Below are positions 49,830-59,275 of a DNA stretch of 64,000 nt, one piece after another. The stretch covers positions 81,612 to 145,611 of the forward strand of contig DEMD01000009.1 of NCBI GenBank assembly GCA_002354735.1, read 5' to 3'. Position 1 is the stretch's first letter. Every line of letters begins with the position of its first letter. Under the pieces are notes generated by a model, which ran no database searches, had not been told where the DNA came from, and was given only the letters and a program-made list of their open reading frames with translations. The position numbers and the translations under genes are program-made. This DNA comes from Gammaproteobacteria bacterium UBA2679. Lineage in GTDB: Bacteria; Pseudomonadota; Gammaproteobacteria; Pseudomonadales; Oleiphilaceae.

Positions 49830-50920
49830 CATATCAGGTGAGATCCGCACAGCTCGAGGATAGTCAGGCGATTGTGGAATTGTTCCAGCGCACATCCCAG
49901 CCCGGCAAGATCACGCTGAACTTCGAGCGCAGCCCTTGCTATTTCCATAGCGCACATGTGAGTTGCGAGCAGCCGGATGTATTCGTAGCGGAAGAAGACG
50001 GCAGCGGCAGGATTGTCGGCGTCGGCAACATCGGGCAACGCACGCTGTTCGTCAATGGCAGCCCCCGTTCCGTGCGTTATGCGCATGATCTCAGGGTCGA
50101 GCCGAATTATCGCGGTGGCCACGTGCTATTCGACCTGTATCGGCAGATTCCGGAGTCAGATTATCAGGCTGGCTGGCTTCAGGCCGTCATACTCGCGGAC
50201 AACGAGCCGTATCTGAAGGCGGTCGCCAAACACAGACCTGGCCTACCGCGCTTCCTGCCGTACGGAATGATCGAAACCAGCCTGGTCTTTGGCTCGAGGC
50301 TTGCCCGGACGCCCTCTGCTGGCCTCGAGATCCGCAGAGCCAGTGTTGATGACCTGCCGCAAATGCAAAATTTCTGGGACACCGAGGGGCCGAAGAAGCA
50401 GCTCTTCCCCAGCTATCAGTTCGCGCAGCTGGCCGAATCTACGCCCTACTTCCGTGCGCTTCGGCCGGAGGATTATTGGGTGGCACTCGATGGCTCCGAA
50501 CTTGTCGGCGTGATTGGCACCTGGGATCAGAAGGCCTTCAAGCAGACCCTGGTCATGGCCTATGCCCACGGGCTGAAGACACTGCGCCATCTATACAACC
50601 TGCAGAACCAGCTACGCGGCGGACCACGCCTGCCGCCGCCTGGTGGTCAACTGGTCTACCTCACACTCCATAGCATGCTGGTAAAAGGAAACGACCCTGC
50701 GATATTCCGGCTCCTGCTGGATAGCATCCACGCCGGCATGGGGCGCCGTTACGACGCGCTGGTTTGCGCCCTGTTCGAACAGGATGCCCTGAGGCCAGTG
50801 TTATCGAAGTACCGTCGGGAGATCATCCGCAGCCAGCATTTCCTGCTGGCGCACAGTGGCGACCCGAGGCTCAGCCTGAGTGATCAGTTGACGCCCTATG
50901 TAGACGCCGCAAGGCTTTGA
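49826..50920 (+). CDS. Tandem GNAT-fold acyltransferase 2
   Basis: A 364-residue protein with two GNAT-like halves. The first opens with VRSAQLEDSQAIVELFQR and includes YAHDLRVEPNYRGGHVLFDL, whose YRGGHVL segment is the acyl-CoA pyrophosphate loop. The second begins with LEIRRASVDDLPQMQNFW near residue 175 and appears to lack a clear loop, so it may be structural. It probably acts on an amine of the cluster product or precursor. The start ATG overlaps the GH3 stop by ATGA. It may pair with GNAT 1 to handle both ends of a diamine-like or amino acid substrate; this is speculative. Confidence 0.8.
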   Translation: MTYQVRSAQLEDSQAIVELFQRTSQPGKITLNFERSPCYFHSAHVSCEQPDVFVAEEDGSGRIVGVGNIGQRTLFVNGSPRSVRYAHDLRVEPNYRGGHVLFDLYRQIPESDYQAGWLQAVILADNEPYLKAVAKHRPGLPRFLPYGMIETSLVFGSRLARTPSAGLEIRRASVDDLPQMQNFWDTEGPKKQLFPSYQFAQLAESTPYFRALRPEDYWVALDGSELVGVIGTWDQKAFKQTLVMAYAHGLKTLRHLYNLQNQLRGGPRLPPPGGQLVYLTLHSMLVKGNDPAIFRLLLDSIHAGMGRRYDALVCALFEQDALRPVLSKYRREIIRSQHFLLAHSGDPRLSLSDQLTPYVDAARL

Positions 50921-50937
50921 GAACGAGTGAATCATTG

Positions 50938-52122
50938 ATGTCCACTTCGAAGCTGCTGTCTCCCGGGCGCGCCTGGATTCCCGTTCTCATCGGTATCATT
51001 GTACTGATGACACTCCTGTATCGGTATTCCCCTGAAGCGGATCAACACCCGGTGCTGAAGCAGGTGCCGGAGTTCACCACTGTGGTGGTGCAAGCCCAGA
51101 ACCTTCGGCTCGATCTGCATAGCCAGGGTATTGCGGCGGCAAGCCGACAGGTATCACTGGCCATGGAAACAGGCGGCCGAGTGATTGACGTGGCGCCTGA
51201 ATTCAAGAGTGGACATTGGGTGAAGGCTGGCACACCCCTGCTGCAACTGGATCCTGAACCGTTCTCACTTGAAATCGCACAGCACAAGCATCAGCTCGAT
51301 GCCGCCAAGCTGCATCTGGAGGAAGTGCGAGCAACGGCAGTGGTCGCGCAGCGGCTGGCGGCCAGCAAGGCGAACGACTTCGCCCTGCGAAAGCCACAGC
51401 TCGCTGAAGCCGAGAGCCGGGTCCGCTCCGCGAAAGCCGCCTTGAGAATGGCCGAACGTCAACTGGAGCAGGCGACATTGAAGGCCCCGTTCACCGGACG
51501 GCTCGTGGACGTTTCACTAGCCGAAGGTCAGTATCTGCGCGCTGGCGAACCGCTTGGCACAATCTACAGTGCCGACGAAATGGTCCTGCGACTGCCGATC
51601 CAGGACGCTGGGCTGCAGCTGCTTTCGCTACCAATACAGCTGCAGGCCGTGCCCTTGGACATTCCGGTGAAGCTCAGCGGCAGCTTTGGCGGCAAGCGGC
51701 ATACGTGGGACGGCTCGATCAGACGACGCGAAGGTGGTCTCAATGCCAACCGCATGACCTGGCTCATTGCCGAGGTCACGCTCGATAGTGGCGACCCGCC
51801 ACTGGAACCCGGCGTCTATGTCGAGGTCCTCATTACTGGTCGCCTGGTGGAAGACCTGGTGGCCCTGCCGCGCTCGGCGCTCGTCAACGACAGCCACGTC
51901 TGGGTGATTGGTAGCGAACAGGTGCTGAGCCGACGACCAGTGGAGTGGCTGCATCGGGACGAGCAGAATGTCTACGTCACCAGTGGACTGGAACCGGGCG
52001 AACAGGTGCTACGGCGTGGTCACAGCCATCTGCTCGAGGGCACGCCGGCGCGCTCGATCCCAAAAGAAGCCTTGATCAACGCTGATGATGCGCTCACAGC
52101 AGGTGCGGCCACTGCACAATGA
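50938..52122 (+). CDS. RND periplasmic adaptor (membrane fusion protein)
   Basis: A 394-residue adaptor of the HlyD/AcrA class. One N-terminal membrane segment (RAWIPVLIGIIVLMTLLY) is followed by a lipoyl half (VSLAMETGGRVIDVAPEFKS), a helical hairpin (AAKLHLEEVRATAVVAQRLA to RMAERQLEQATLKAPFTGRL), and beta-barrel and membrane-proximal domains. I use ATG 50938; a TTG at 50917 overlapping the previous stop is possible. The stop overlaps the pump gene by ATGA. It should join the RND pump to an outer-membrane channel, which is not encoded here and may be TolC-like from elsewhere. Confidence 0.92.
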   Translation: MSTSKLLSPGRAWIPVLIGIIVLMTLLYRYSPEADQHPVLKQVPEFTTVVVQAQNLRLDLHSQGIAAASRQVSLAMETGGRVIDVAPEFKSGHWVKAGTPLLQLDPEPFSLEIAQHKHQLDAAKLHLEEVRATAVVAQRLAASKANDFALRKPQLAEAESRVRSAKAALRMAERQLEQATLKAPFTGRLVDVSLAEGQYLRAGEPLGTIYSADEMVLRLPIQDAGLQLLSLPIQLQAVPLDIPVKLSGSFGGKRHTWDGSIRRREGGLNANRMTWLIAEVTLDSGDPPLEPGVYVEVLITGRLVEDLVALPRSALVNDSHVWVIGSEQVLSRRPVEWLHRDEQNVYVTSGLEPGEQVLRRGHSHLLEGTPARSIPKEALINADDALTAGAATAQ

Positions 52123-55100
52123 GAGACACCATCGACTGGTTCATCAACAACCCACGCGTGTCCAATCTACTCGCGCTTATGCTGGTATTTGGCGGACTTC
52201 TGGCTATTCCCCAGACGCGTCAGGAAACACTCCCGAATGTTCCATTGGAACGTATCGGCGTGGTTTCACTCCTGCCGGGCGCGTCACCACAGACCATCGA
52301 GCAACTGTTGTGCACCCCGATCGAAAACGTGATCTACGGCATAGAGGGGATCACTGATCTGATGAGCGATGCACGTGAAGGCCGCTGCGCCATCACCGTA
52401 GACGTACTCGAAGGTTTTGCGACACGTGACGTCCGCGACCAGATCGCCACACGAGTCGCCGCGCTGAACGATCTGCCGGAAGATGCCAGCCCGCCGCTCG
52501 TCGAGGAACTCGTTTTCCGCAATCGGGTATCACAGGTCCTGCTCACTGGCGACCTGTCACCACGCGACCTCTATACCGCAGCGCGTGAGATGCGTCGGCG
52601 TATGCTGGATTATCCCGAAATTTCGCAGGTAGAAATCGAGGGTTTGCCAGAGCGTGAAGTAGCGGTTGAAGTGTCGCGATCCGACCTCTATCGTTTCGGG
52701 TTGTCATTCAGTGACCTGGCGACAGCCATCAGCAACGATGTCGAGCGCGTGACGGGTGGACTCCTGCGCACGCCGCAGTCGGATGCACTCATCCAGGCGG
52801 GTGAAGCACCAGTCTCGGCCGACGAATATCGCAAGGTGCTCGTGCGTCAGGGTGGCGCTGGCGATACCCTTCGGCTCGAAGAAGTCGCTACGGTTGTAGA
52901 TGGCTTTTCACAGAATACCATGGGCGCCTGGCTTAACGGCCAACCGGCTGCAGCCCTGGATGTTTATCGCATCGGCAACCAGAATGTTCTCGACGTCGCA
53001 GACGCGGTTCGCAACTTCATGGCTGAGACCCCACTGCCGCAGGGCATGCGTCTCGTGCTCTGGCAGGATGATGCCGAGGAGTATCGCGGCCGTTCCGAGC
53101 TGCTCTGGCGCAATGCAGCCCAGGCGCTGCTCGTGCTGGTGTTGATCCTCACGCTGTTTCTCGGACTCAGGATGTCAGTCTGGGTTGCGGCTGGTATTCC
53201 GGTTTCCATGCTGGGCGCGTGTATTCTGCTGCCCTTGCTCGGCGAGTCGTTCAACACGATTTCGCTCTTCGCCTTCATACTCGTACTGGGCATTGTCGTG
53301 GACGATGCCATCGTTGTAGGTGAAAGCGTCCATGACGAGATCGGCAAGACAGGACACAGCCGCAGCGCGGTGGCTCGCGGTACCAACAAGGTGGCCAAGC
53401 CGGTGGTCTTCGCGGTACTGACGACTGCCCTCGCCTTCACGCCACTGCTATTCCTGCCGGGCCCCGAGGGCGAGTTGATGCGCGTCATACCCATCGTGGC
53501 CATCGGTATTCTCATCCTGTCGCTGGTCGAATCCCTGTGGATATTGCCAGCTCACCTGAACAGCAGCGAGCCGAAAACACCGGGGCGGCTGGACCGTCTC
53601 AGTGATCGCATGAACGCCCGCTTCGACCGGCTCATGACGCGCTTCTTCGTGCCCGTTCTGGAATTCACCCTGTACTGGCGCTACACCCTGGTTGCCGCCG
53701 CTAGCGGACTGATTCTGCTGAGTCTTGCGCTGGTGCACAGTGGCTGGCTCACTCTGGTCATGTTCTCACGTGTTGAAGGTGATCGTGTCATGGCCGATGT
53801 CGTGTTCCCTGAAGGCACCAGCACACAGCGCGTCGCCGAGACCGTGCAGGCGCTGCAACACTCCGGACAGGCACTGGCAGAGCAGATGATCATCAAATTC
53901 GATGAGCCGCTTATCGTCGACGTGCTGGCTGAGCAGGGTCATCGCCGCAAGATTTCTACAGCGAGCGACCCGGATGCCCATCGACGAGCTCGGGTTAGCC
54001 TTGCACTGGCGCCAGGCGAACGGCCCATTTCCGCTGACGAACTCGCTTACCGCTGGCGTTCGCTGCATCAGGGCATACCAGATGCGTTGTCAGTGCGCTT
54101 CCACGCCAGTCTCACCGAGATCAAACCGGACATCTATATCAACCTGTATCACCCGAATCTCGGAACACTTGAAACCATGGGTCGCGATCTACAAGCGCAG
54201 CTGGAACAGCTCGACGGCCTTCATGAAATCGGCAACAGCATGAATGCCCGTTTCACCCAGATTCAGGTCAGTGCCACACCAGCGGCCCGGCATTATGGAC
54301 TTACCGAGCGCGCCCTCGGCCAACAGGTAGCTGCCGCCTTCCATGGTGTTATTGTCGATCGATTACCGGAGGATGATCACGAAGTGCCAGTCGTGCTTCG
54401 TCTGCCGACGGCGGAAAGCAACAGCTTATGGCATCTCGAGCAGCTGCCTATCACGCTTGCAGATGGCAGTTCTGCACCGCTCTCCGCGTTGGCGACCCTT
54501 CAGGAGATTCAGACGCCAGCACTGATAAGCCACTACGATCGCAGACGCACAGCCACGCTCACTGCACTCGTCGATGACAACCTCACATCTCCCGGGCAGG
54601 TGATGGAACACCTGCAGGCAAACTGGCTCGGGAATCTCGCACAGCAATACCCCGGCGCCACTTGGGCTGTCGCAGGCAAGCCCAAGGCCATCGCTGAATT
54701 TATCGACTACCTGGGCTTAAGTTATCTGCTCGCTCTGATCGGCATGTTCTGCCTGCTCACCATCGCGTTCGGCACCTACTGGCAACCGATACTGATATTG
54801 CTCGCTATTCCCTTTGGTCTGGTCGGCGCCTTTCTTGGTCATGCGGCGCTTGGCTATGAACTGACACTGTGGTCCATCGTGGGCATCATCGCCGTGAGCG
54901 GCGTGGTAGTGAACGATAATCTGGTACTGATCAGCGCCGTAAATGAAATGGCGAAGGCAGGAGAGCGAATAAAGGACACAGTTGTCAAAGCCGTGTGCAG
55001 CCGATTCCGCTCCATCGTACTCACATCGCTGACCACTTTCATAGGTGTCGCGCCGCTGATACTCGAAAACAGTGCTCAAGCGCGTTTTCTCATCCCCATG

Positions 55101-55400
55101 GCGATTTCACTCGCCTTTGGTGTCCTGTTTGCGACCTTGATAACGCTGCTGATCGTGCCTTGTCTGTATCTGATCGGCGAGGACGCCAGACTGTTCGTGC
55201 AGCGTTTGCAGATGCGCATCCCAACAGCATCCGAAGACGACGACGTGGAGCAAGCCTATGCTAACGGAAGAATTTGTGGCTTGAAAAACGGCAGTGCCAG
55301 CAATCCCTATCTGAATGAGGTCCTGCATGCCAGCTGGGAAGCTGGTTTCACCGATGAGTGCGAGGCAGGTGTTCGTCGGCCAGTCATGCACGCACGCTAA
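52119..55400 (+). CDS. RND-family efflux pump
   Basis: A 1093-residue inner-membrane proton-driven exporter. Twelve helices in two sets flank large periplasmic loops. The N-terminus IDWFINNPRVSNLLALMLVF is typical. Helix 4 contains GIVVDDAIVVGESVHDE, with the paired Asp of the proton relay, and helix 10 the NDNLVLISAVNEM segment. Similarity is to the MexF/HAE-1-like class of multidrug pumps. It is the last gene of the cluster's right arm, so it probably exports the product or protects the cell from it. A hairpin terminator follows 30 bp after the stop. Confidence 0.93.
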   Translation: MRDTIDWFINNPRVSNLLALMLVFGGLLAIPQTRQETLPNVPLERIGVVSLLPGASPQTIEQLLCTPIENVIYGIEGITDLMSDAREGRCAITVDVLEGFATRDVRDQIATRVAALNDLPEDASPPLVEELVFRNRVSQVLLTGDLSPRDLYTAAREMRRRMLDYPEISQVEIEGLPEREVAVEVSRSDLYRFGLSFSDLATAISNDVERVTGGLLRTPQSDALIQAGEAPVSADEYRKVLVRQGGAGDTLRLEEVATVVDGFSQNTMGAWLNGQPAAALDVYRIGNQNVLDVADAVRNFMAETPLPQGMRLVLWQDDAEEYRGRSELLWRNAAQALLVLVLILTLFLGLRMSVWVAAGIPVSMLGACILLPLLGESFNTISLFAFILVLGIVVDDAIVVGESVHDEIGKTGHSRSAVARGTNKVAKPVVFAVLTTALAFTPLLFLPGPEGELMRVIPIVAIGILILSLVESLWILPAHLNSSEPKTPGRLDRLSDRMNARFDRLMTRFFVPVLEFTLYWRYTLVAAASGLILLSLALVHSGWLTLVMFSRVEGDRVMADVVFPEGTSTQRVAETVQALQHSGQALAEQMIIKFDEPLIVDVLAEQGHRRKISTASDPDAHRRARVSLALAPGERPISADELAYRWRSLHQGIPDALSVRFHASLTEIKPDIYINLYHPNLGTLETMGRDLQAQLEQLDGLHEIGNSMNARFTQIQVSATPAARHYGLTERALGQQVAAAFHGVIVDRLPEDDHEVPVVLRLPTAESNSLWHLEQLPITLADGSSAPLSALATLQEIQTPALISHYDRRRTATLTALVDDNLTSPGQVMEHLQANWLGNLAQQYPGATWAVAGKPKAIAEFIDYLGLSYLLALIGMFCLLTIAFGTYWQPILILLAIPFGLVGAFLGHAALGYELTLWSIVGIIAVSGVVVNDNLVLISAVNEMAKAGERIKDTVVKAVCSRFRSIVLTSLTTFIGVAPLILENSAQARFLIPMAISLAFGVLFATLITLLIVPCLYLIGEDARLFVQRLQMRIPTASEDDDVEQAYANGRICGLKNGSASNPYLNEVLHASWEAGFTDECEAGVRRPVMHAR

Positions 55401-55429
55401 GCTTGACTTGTCCTTCTAGCGGAGGCTTT

Positions 55430-55471
55430 GCCCGGTCGTTGCTTCACCGCCGCCACCGGGCCTTTTTATTT
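55430..55471 (+). terminator. Rho-independent terminator after the RND gene
   Basis: GCCCGGT (55430-55436) pairs with ACCGGGC (55455-55461) across an 18-base loop, followed by CTTTTTATTTT. It closes the right arm of the cluster. Confidence 0.8.
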
Positions 55472-55488
55472 TCGGCAGCCCTGCTCCA

Positions 55489-55923
55489 CTATCGTTGCCC
55501 CGGGGCGAAACGACAGGCAGGTGCCCAGGACTGTATGTCCTCGAAGCTTGGGGTCTTGCAATCCCACTGAACCCCATACAGCGGATCACTCGCGATGGGA
55601 ACCAGTTGAATCGTACCATCGTCGACGCCCGATCTTTCATTGAACGTGAGTGTGATACGACCGCGCTCGCCGACCGCAACTGAAGACAGTGCACCCCGGG
55701 CATAGGCCTGTGGCTCCGGCAGCCCAAGATCCTGGTTTGAGGCCGGCAATCTGCCGTGCTCAATCACATAATCCTGAACCGCATATCTGACCGCAGAGCC
55801 GGCAAGGAAGCCCTCGATCATCTCGGCTTGCGGCGTGGATTGCTCCGATGTGACCGTGCAGCCATTGAATAACGTTGCTACTGCCAGGGCGATCAAAGGC
55901 AGCGGCAATTTGGCGGAACACAT
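55489..55923 (-). CDS. Lipoprotein with pilin-like C-terminal domain
   Basis: A 144-residue protein starting at ATG 55923, seven bases after AAGGA. The lipobox is LFNGC near residue 22, so the mature protein is lipid-anchored. The rest (AVRYAVQDYVIEHGRLPASN and SDPLYGVQWDCKTPS with a late Cys) resembles the globular domain of type IV pilins, with the paired cysteines of the D-region, but without the pilin N-terminal helix. Its role is unknown; a pilus- or secretion-linked function is only a suggestion. The long open frame upstream of the ATG is not coding. Confidence 0.8.
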   Translation of the reverse strand: MCSAKLPLPLIALAVATLFNGCTVTSEQSTPQAEMIEGFLAGSAVRYAVQDYVIEHGRLPASNQDLGLPEPQAYARGALSSVAVGERGRITLTFNERSGVDDGTIQLVPIASDPLYGVQWDCKTPSFEDIQSWAPACRFAPGQR

Positions 55924-56042
55924 GTTTGAGTCCTTCTTCATCTCGAAGGGATTGATCGTACGAGACATGCGGTCAGCGGGGAAGCGTCTGGACCGCTTTT
56001 TCACGATGCACTGCCGCAGACTTTGCATGCTACGCCGCCAGG

Positions 56043-56528
56043 TCAGGCCGTTTCGTCGAACAGTTGCATGGCTGGCACTTCGGCCTCCAGTACCTGCTTC
56101 AGCTGTAACATGGCCACCGAGGCGCGCCGGCTCATCACTCGACGGACCATGGGGAGCAGAAAGAGCCAGACGAGAAATGACTGGTTTCGACTGAACATCT
56201 GCCAGTCGACTGCGCAATCCTCATCCCCCAGTTCGTGGAAAGTAACCTCCATACGCGGCAGGATTGGCGGAAAGTGAGCTTCAGTCACGAACAGCCGGTC
56301 AGCGATCGACTCGCGTACGATGAGTCGAACCTGGCGGGTGCCGCCATAGGGGAGCTTGATGGTTTCGAGATAGACCTTACCAACTTGCCCGTGGGCCAGT
56401 TTGTTGCCCGACTGCATGTCACGAACATCGGGAAACCAGTCCGGGAAGCATTCCATGTCGGTGATGTAGTCGAATACTACCGACGTAGGACGCTCAATTC
56501 TTACACGTTTTTTTGCGAGCAAATGCAT
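56043..56528 (-). CDS. SRPBCC/polyketide-cyclase-like protein
   Basis: A 161-residue protein of the START/Bet v 1-like fold. The N-terminus IERPTSVVFDYITDMECFPDWFPDV is the SRPBCC opening, and the segment VTFHELGDEDCAVDWQMFS matches its later strands. Such proteins bind hydrophobic ligands; enzymes occur in the family but no active site can be named. The last helix (LVWLFLLPMVRRVMSRRASV) is hydrophobic and may contact the membrane. The start is ATG 56528 with AAGGA upstream, not the earlier frame to 56648. Confidence 0.84.
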   Translation of the reverse strand: MHLLAKKRVRIERPTSVVFDYITDMECFPDWFPDVRDMQSGNKLAHGQVGKVYLETIKLPYGGTRQVRLIVRESIADRLFVTEAHFPPILPRMEVTFHELGDEDCAVDWQMFSRNQSFLVWLFLLPMVRRVMSRRASVAMLQLKQVLEAEVPAMQLFDETA

Positions 56529-56654
56529 ATTTCGTTCCTTGAAACAATGCCTTAAAAGGCGCCATCCTACGCTGAATGAGGTTGCCCGGCCAGTCGGCCA
56601 GCGTGTTCCAGCGCTTGAGGAATGTCCTGAATCGACTACGAGAGCCAAATCTGA

Positions 56655-57569
56655 CTAGTTTAACGGACGGACATATACCCAGTTTGTGCCGACATCGTCG
56701 CAGACGATGATCTCAGGGCTGATGTCCATACAGGACTCGATGCCAGCGGGCACCCTGTCGTGAAGACGTGATTGTACGCCCAAGGTCTTACGGTCGGCCT
56801 TGAGCAGCTGAAAGGTTTCCTCCGAGCGCCGGGCAAAATCTATCCCTGCAGCCTCGGTAGTATGAAAGGCGTGATGGAACTCGGTAAAGCTGAGGGTGGC
56901 TCCGCCGAGGCCAATCTCAAGTATCTTCGGCACATATCTGGCGTAAGCGTCGCTCAGGTAGCCGATGACCGCCTGATCGTCACTGCGACGCCCCCGGAAG
57001 CTCGGCAGATCCAGACGGTTGCCATCATCCAGAACCCCAGGGCGAAGCTCGCCCTTCGGTCTGTTCGAAGCGAGTACATAACGGCTATCCGGGCATAGAA
57101 TGACATCGCCCTGCCCTGTGAGGCGGCAGTCGCTCACATCCATAGCTGCGAAGCCACTTTGGGCCGGGGAAGAACTGGCAGCACGAGTTGGCGACGCGGG
57201 CGTGGCTGTTGGTGCAGACGGTCTGTCTGCCTGCTGCCCGGCACTGTGCCGTGGTTGCGAAGGCGGCGGTGGCTGTTGCTGAACCGCTGTCGATGGGGCT
57301 CCCTGGGTGCGATTGCGACCAGGCAGCGCCAGGCCAAGTCGCTCAGCCGGGCGCTTCAGCAGGAGCGCCTGCACCATTGCGTCGTTACGGCGGAAATCTT
57401 CAAATGAAGGCAATCCAGCGCCCTCGCCGCCACTAACAACCTTACAGTAAGCCTGCTCCAGCTCAGTTTTAGCCGCATTGAGGCATCCACTATCAGCGTT
57501 GGCAAAAAAGGGCCAGACGATTGCCACGGTCATCAGCGTAGTGCCGATCGACTTTTTATCTCTAATCAC
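56655..57569 (-). CDS. Exported hypothetical protein with Pro/Gln-rich linker
   Basis: A 304-residue protein with a signal peptide (SIGTTLMTVAIVWPFFANA) and a small N-terminal domain (CLNAAKTELEQAYCKVVSGG), where two cysteines may pair. A disordered Pro/Ser/Ala-rich linker spans about residues 90-145. The C-terminal domain begins near MDVSDCRLTGQGDVILCPDS and ends with VCDDVGTNWVYVRPL, with further cysteines. I do not recognise the family. It follows the DUF421 gene by 20 bp, so the two may be co-transcribed. Confidence 0.78.
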   Translation of the reverse strand: MIRDKKSIGTTLMTVAIVWPFFANADSGCLNAAKTELEQAYCKVVSGGEGAGLPSFEDFRRNDAMVQALLLKRPAERLGLALPGRNRTQGAPSTAVQQQPPPPSQPRHSAGQQADRPSAPTATPASPTRAASSSPAQSGFAAMDVSDCRLTGQGDVILCPDSRYVLASNRPKGELRPGVLDDGNRLDLPSFRGRRSDDQAVIGYLSDAYARYVPKILEIGLGGATLSFTEFHHAFHTTEAAGIDFARRSEETFQLLKADRKTLGVQSRLHDRVPAGIESCMDISPEIIVCDDVGTNWVYVRPLN

Positions 57570-57589
57570 TGGATTCCTTCTATGGCTTG

Positions 57590-58108
57590 CTAAAGCGGAT
57601 TTTTCGCACCCTGAAGCAGCGAATCGGACAATGCCTCGCCATGTAGCACAGAGATATCGCCGGTCGTTTCAAGCACAACCGCACGAACCTGGCTGAAGTC
57701 CAGCACATTTGCCTCGCGCAGCTTGGCGATAAGATCACTCCTCGCCACGCGTGTTTCTTCCAGAGCGTGCTCGATTATCTTGCCATCGCGCATCAGAATG
57801 ACAGGTTCGTTCTGCAGGATAGCCTCAAAAGTGCCAGAGGCTTTGCGCAGGCGAGCTGTAATGTACTGCACACCGAACAACGCGGCCATGCCGGAAAGTG
57901 TTTGTATGAACTCACCCCAGTTTGCCGATTGGCTGCCACCAGCAAGCAGAGAGCCAACCGCGACCGTCATGACGAAATCGAAGTTGGTCATCTTGGAAAA
58001 TGATCGCAGGCCATTGAGCCGTACGAGCAGGACCACCCAGGTCATACCGAAGAAGGTGAGCAATAAGCCCCTCAGGATCAGGTCGAGCGTATGGTGATCA
58101 ATGAACAT
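57590..58108 (-). CDS. YetF/DUF421-family membrane protein
   Basis: A 172-residue membrane protein. Three hydrophobic helices at the N-terminus (LILRGLLLTFFGMTWVVLLV and following) lead to a YetF-type C-terminal domain (EPVILMRDGKIIEHALEETR; SDLIAKLREANVLDFSQVRA). GLRSFSKMTNFDFVMTVAVGSL is the family's central motif. Function is unclear in the family; links to spore or stress membranes have been proposed for Bacillus relatives. Start is ATG 58108; a frame to 58180 is less likely. The gene lies upstream of the exported hypothetical on the same strand. Confidence 0.87.
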   Translation of the reverse strand: MFIDHHTLDLILRGLLLTFFGMTWVVLLVRLNGLRSFSKMTNFDFVMTVAVGSLLAGGSQSANWGEFIQTLSGMAALFGVQYITARLRKASGTFEAILQNEPVILMRDGKIIEHALEETRVARSDLIAKLREANVLDFSQVRAVVLETTGDISVLHGEALSDSLLQGAKNPL

Positions 58109-58254
58109 AATGAAAACACACTCCTTGTAGCGCCACTGGATAAAGACTCCATTAGCCTTTACGTCACTTGGGCGACACAAGATTCAAAGCCTGTAGCTGC
58201 GCACTGTTATCGTAAGCGCCCGCAGCCCTGCTCACGCGTCTCGGATGCTCATGG

Positions 58255-59157
58255 TCAAGCCTGCTTCTGGGCATCAAGTCTGTTCGCAAGGGGTACCGCG
58301 GCTTTGCGAAACAGCACATAGTTGCCAAGCAGTGCCAGGGCTGCGCCGATTACTGCGGGAACGGTCCATTCGAAACCTTCGAGCCAGGTGGATACAGTGA
58401 GTGCAACGATTGGAAACAGCACCGTGGCATAGCCAGCCTTGTCTGCACCCAGCGTCCTGATCACGGTGATGTAGCTGTAGAACGCAATGATCGAGCCTGG
58501 AATCGCCAGAAATAAGGTCGCACCCCAGAACATGTCCGACGCCGGCAGATGCCACTGTACACCCTGAACCACACACCAGCCGCCGAGAATCACGGCCCCA
58601 TAGGTCATGGCCCAGGCATTGCCCGCAAAGAGCGGAATGCCGGCGTTGCGGACCTTCAGGCTGATCAGATTGCCGAGAGAAAACCAGAAGGTGCCGCCTG
58701 CTGCGAACAGGATGGCCGCAAAGGTGGCATTGCCAAGCGTCAGGTCATGCCAGAACAGCAACGCCACCCCCGTGACCCCCAGCGCAACTGCCGGGTAAAT
58801 GCGGGGGCTTGGCCGCTGCCCCATGATCCACCAGCCATTGAAGGCATTGAACAGGGCAGCCAGGGAAAACACCACCGCCAGCAGCCCGGTTGTCATGGTT
58901 TCAGCCGCGCGATAGATCAACAGAAAATTAACGCTGTAGAGCGTGACACCCTGCAGCATCAGCAGACGATGCTGCGACCAGCCCATCTTCGGCAGACGAC
59001 GAAGCAGGGCGAGCCCGCCCAGCGCGACAATCGAGGCCATGACGAAGCGGAAAAATACGGAGAGATCCACAGGCGCCGATTCGACCTGCAAACGAATGGC
59101 CGTCCAGGTCAGGCCCCAGATCAACACAGTGAGACAGTAATGAACTCCGATTGGCAT
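58255..59157 (-). CDS. EamA/DMT-superfamily exporter
   Basis: A 300-residue transporter with ten predicted helices in two EamA repeats (first about 1-135 from VLIWGLTWTAIRLQVESAP; second from LFAAGGTFWFSLGNLISLKV). The group includes RhaT/YdcZ-type drug/metabolite transporters exporting amino acids or metabolites. ATG 59157 fits the start of the first helix. It is divergent from the AraC gene at 59276, which is likely its regulator. The substrate is unknown. Confidence 0.9.
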   Translation of the reverse strand: MPIGVHYCLTVLIWGLTWTAIRLQVESAPVDLSVFFRFVMASIVALGGLALLRRLPKMGWSQHRLLMLQGVTLYSVNFLLIYRAAETMTTGLLAVVFSLAALFNAFNGWWIMGQRPSPRIYPAVALGVTGVALLFWHDLTLGNATFAAILFAAGGTFWFSLGNLISLKVRNAGIPLFAGNAWAMTYGAVILGGWCVVQGVQWHLPASDMFWGATLFLAIPGSIIAFYSYITVIRTLGADKAGYATVLFPIVALTVSTWLEGFEWTVPAVIGAALALLGNYVLFRKAAVPLANRLDAQKQA

Positions 59158-59275
59158 GAGTATGCATTCCGATGGCAATTGTTGATAGAACGCCCAGCTT
59201 AGAACGATACAATTCTCCTGGCTTGTCAGATCCTGCTGAAGAGTGGATGATTCCTGCCAGGTTACGGAGATTCGT

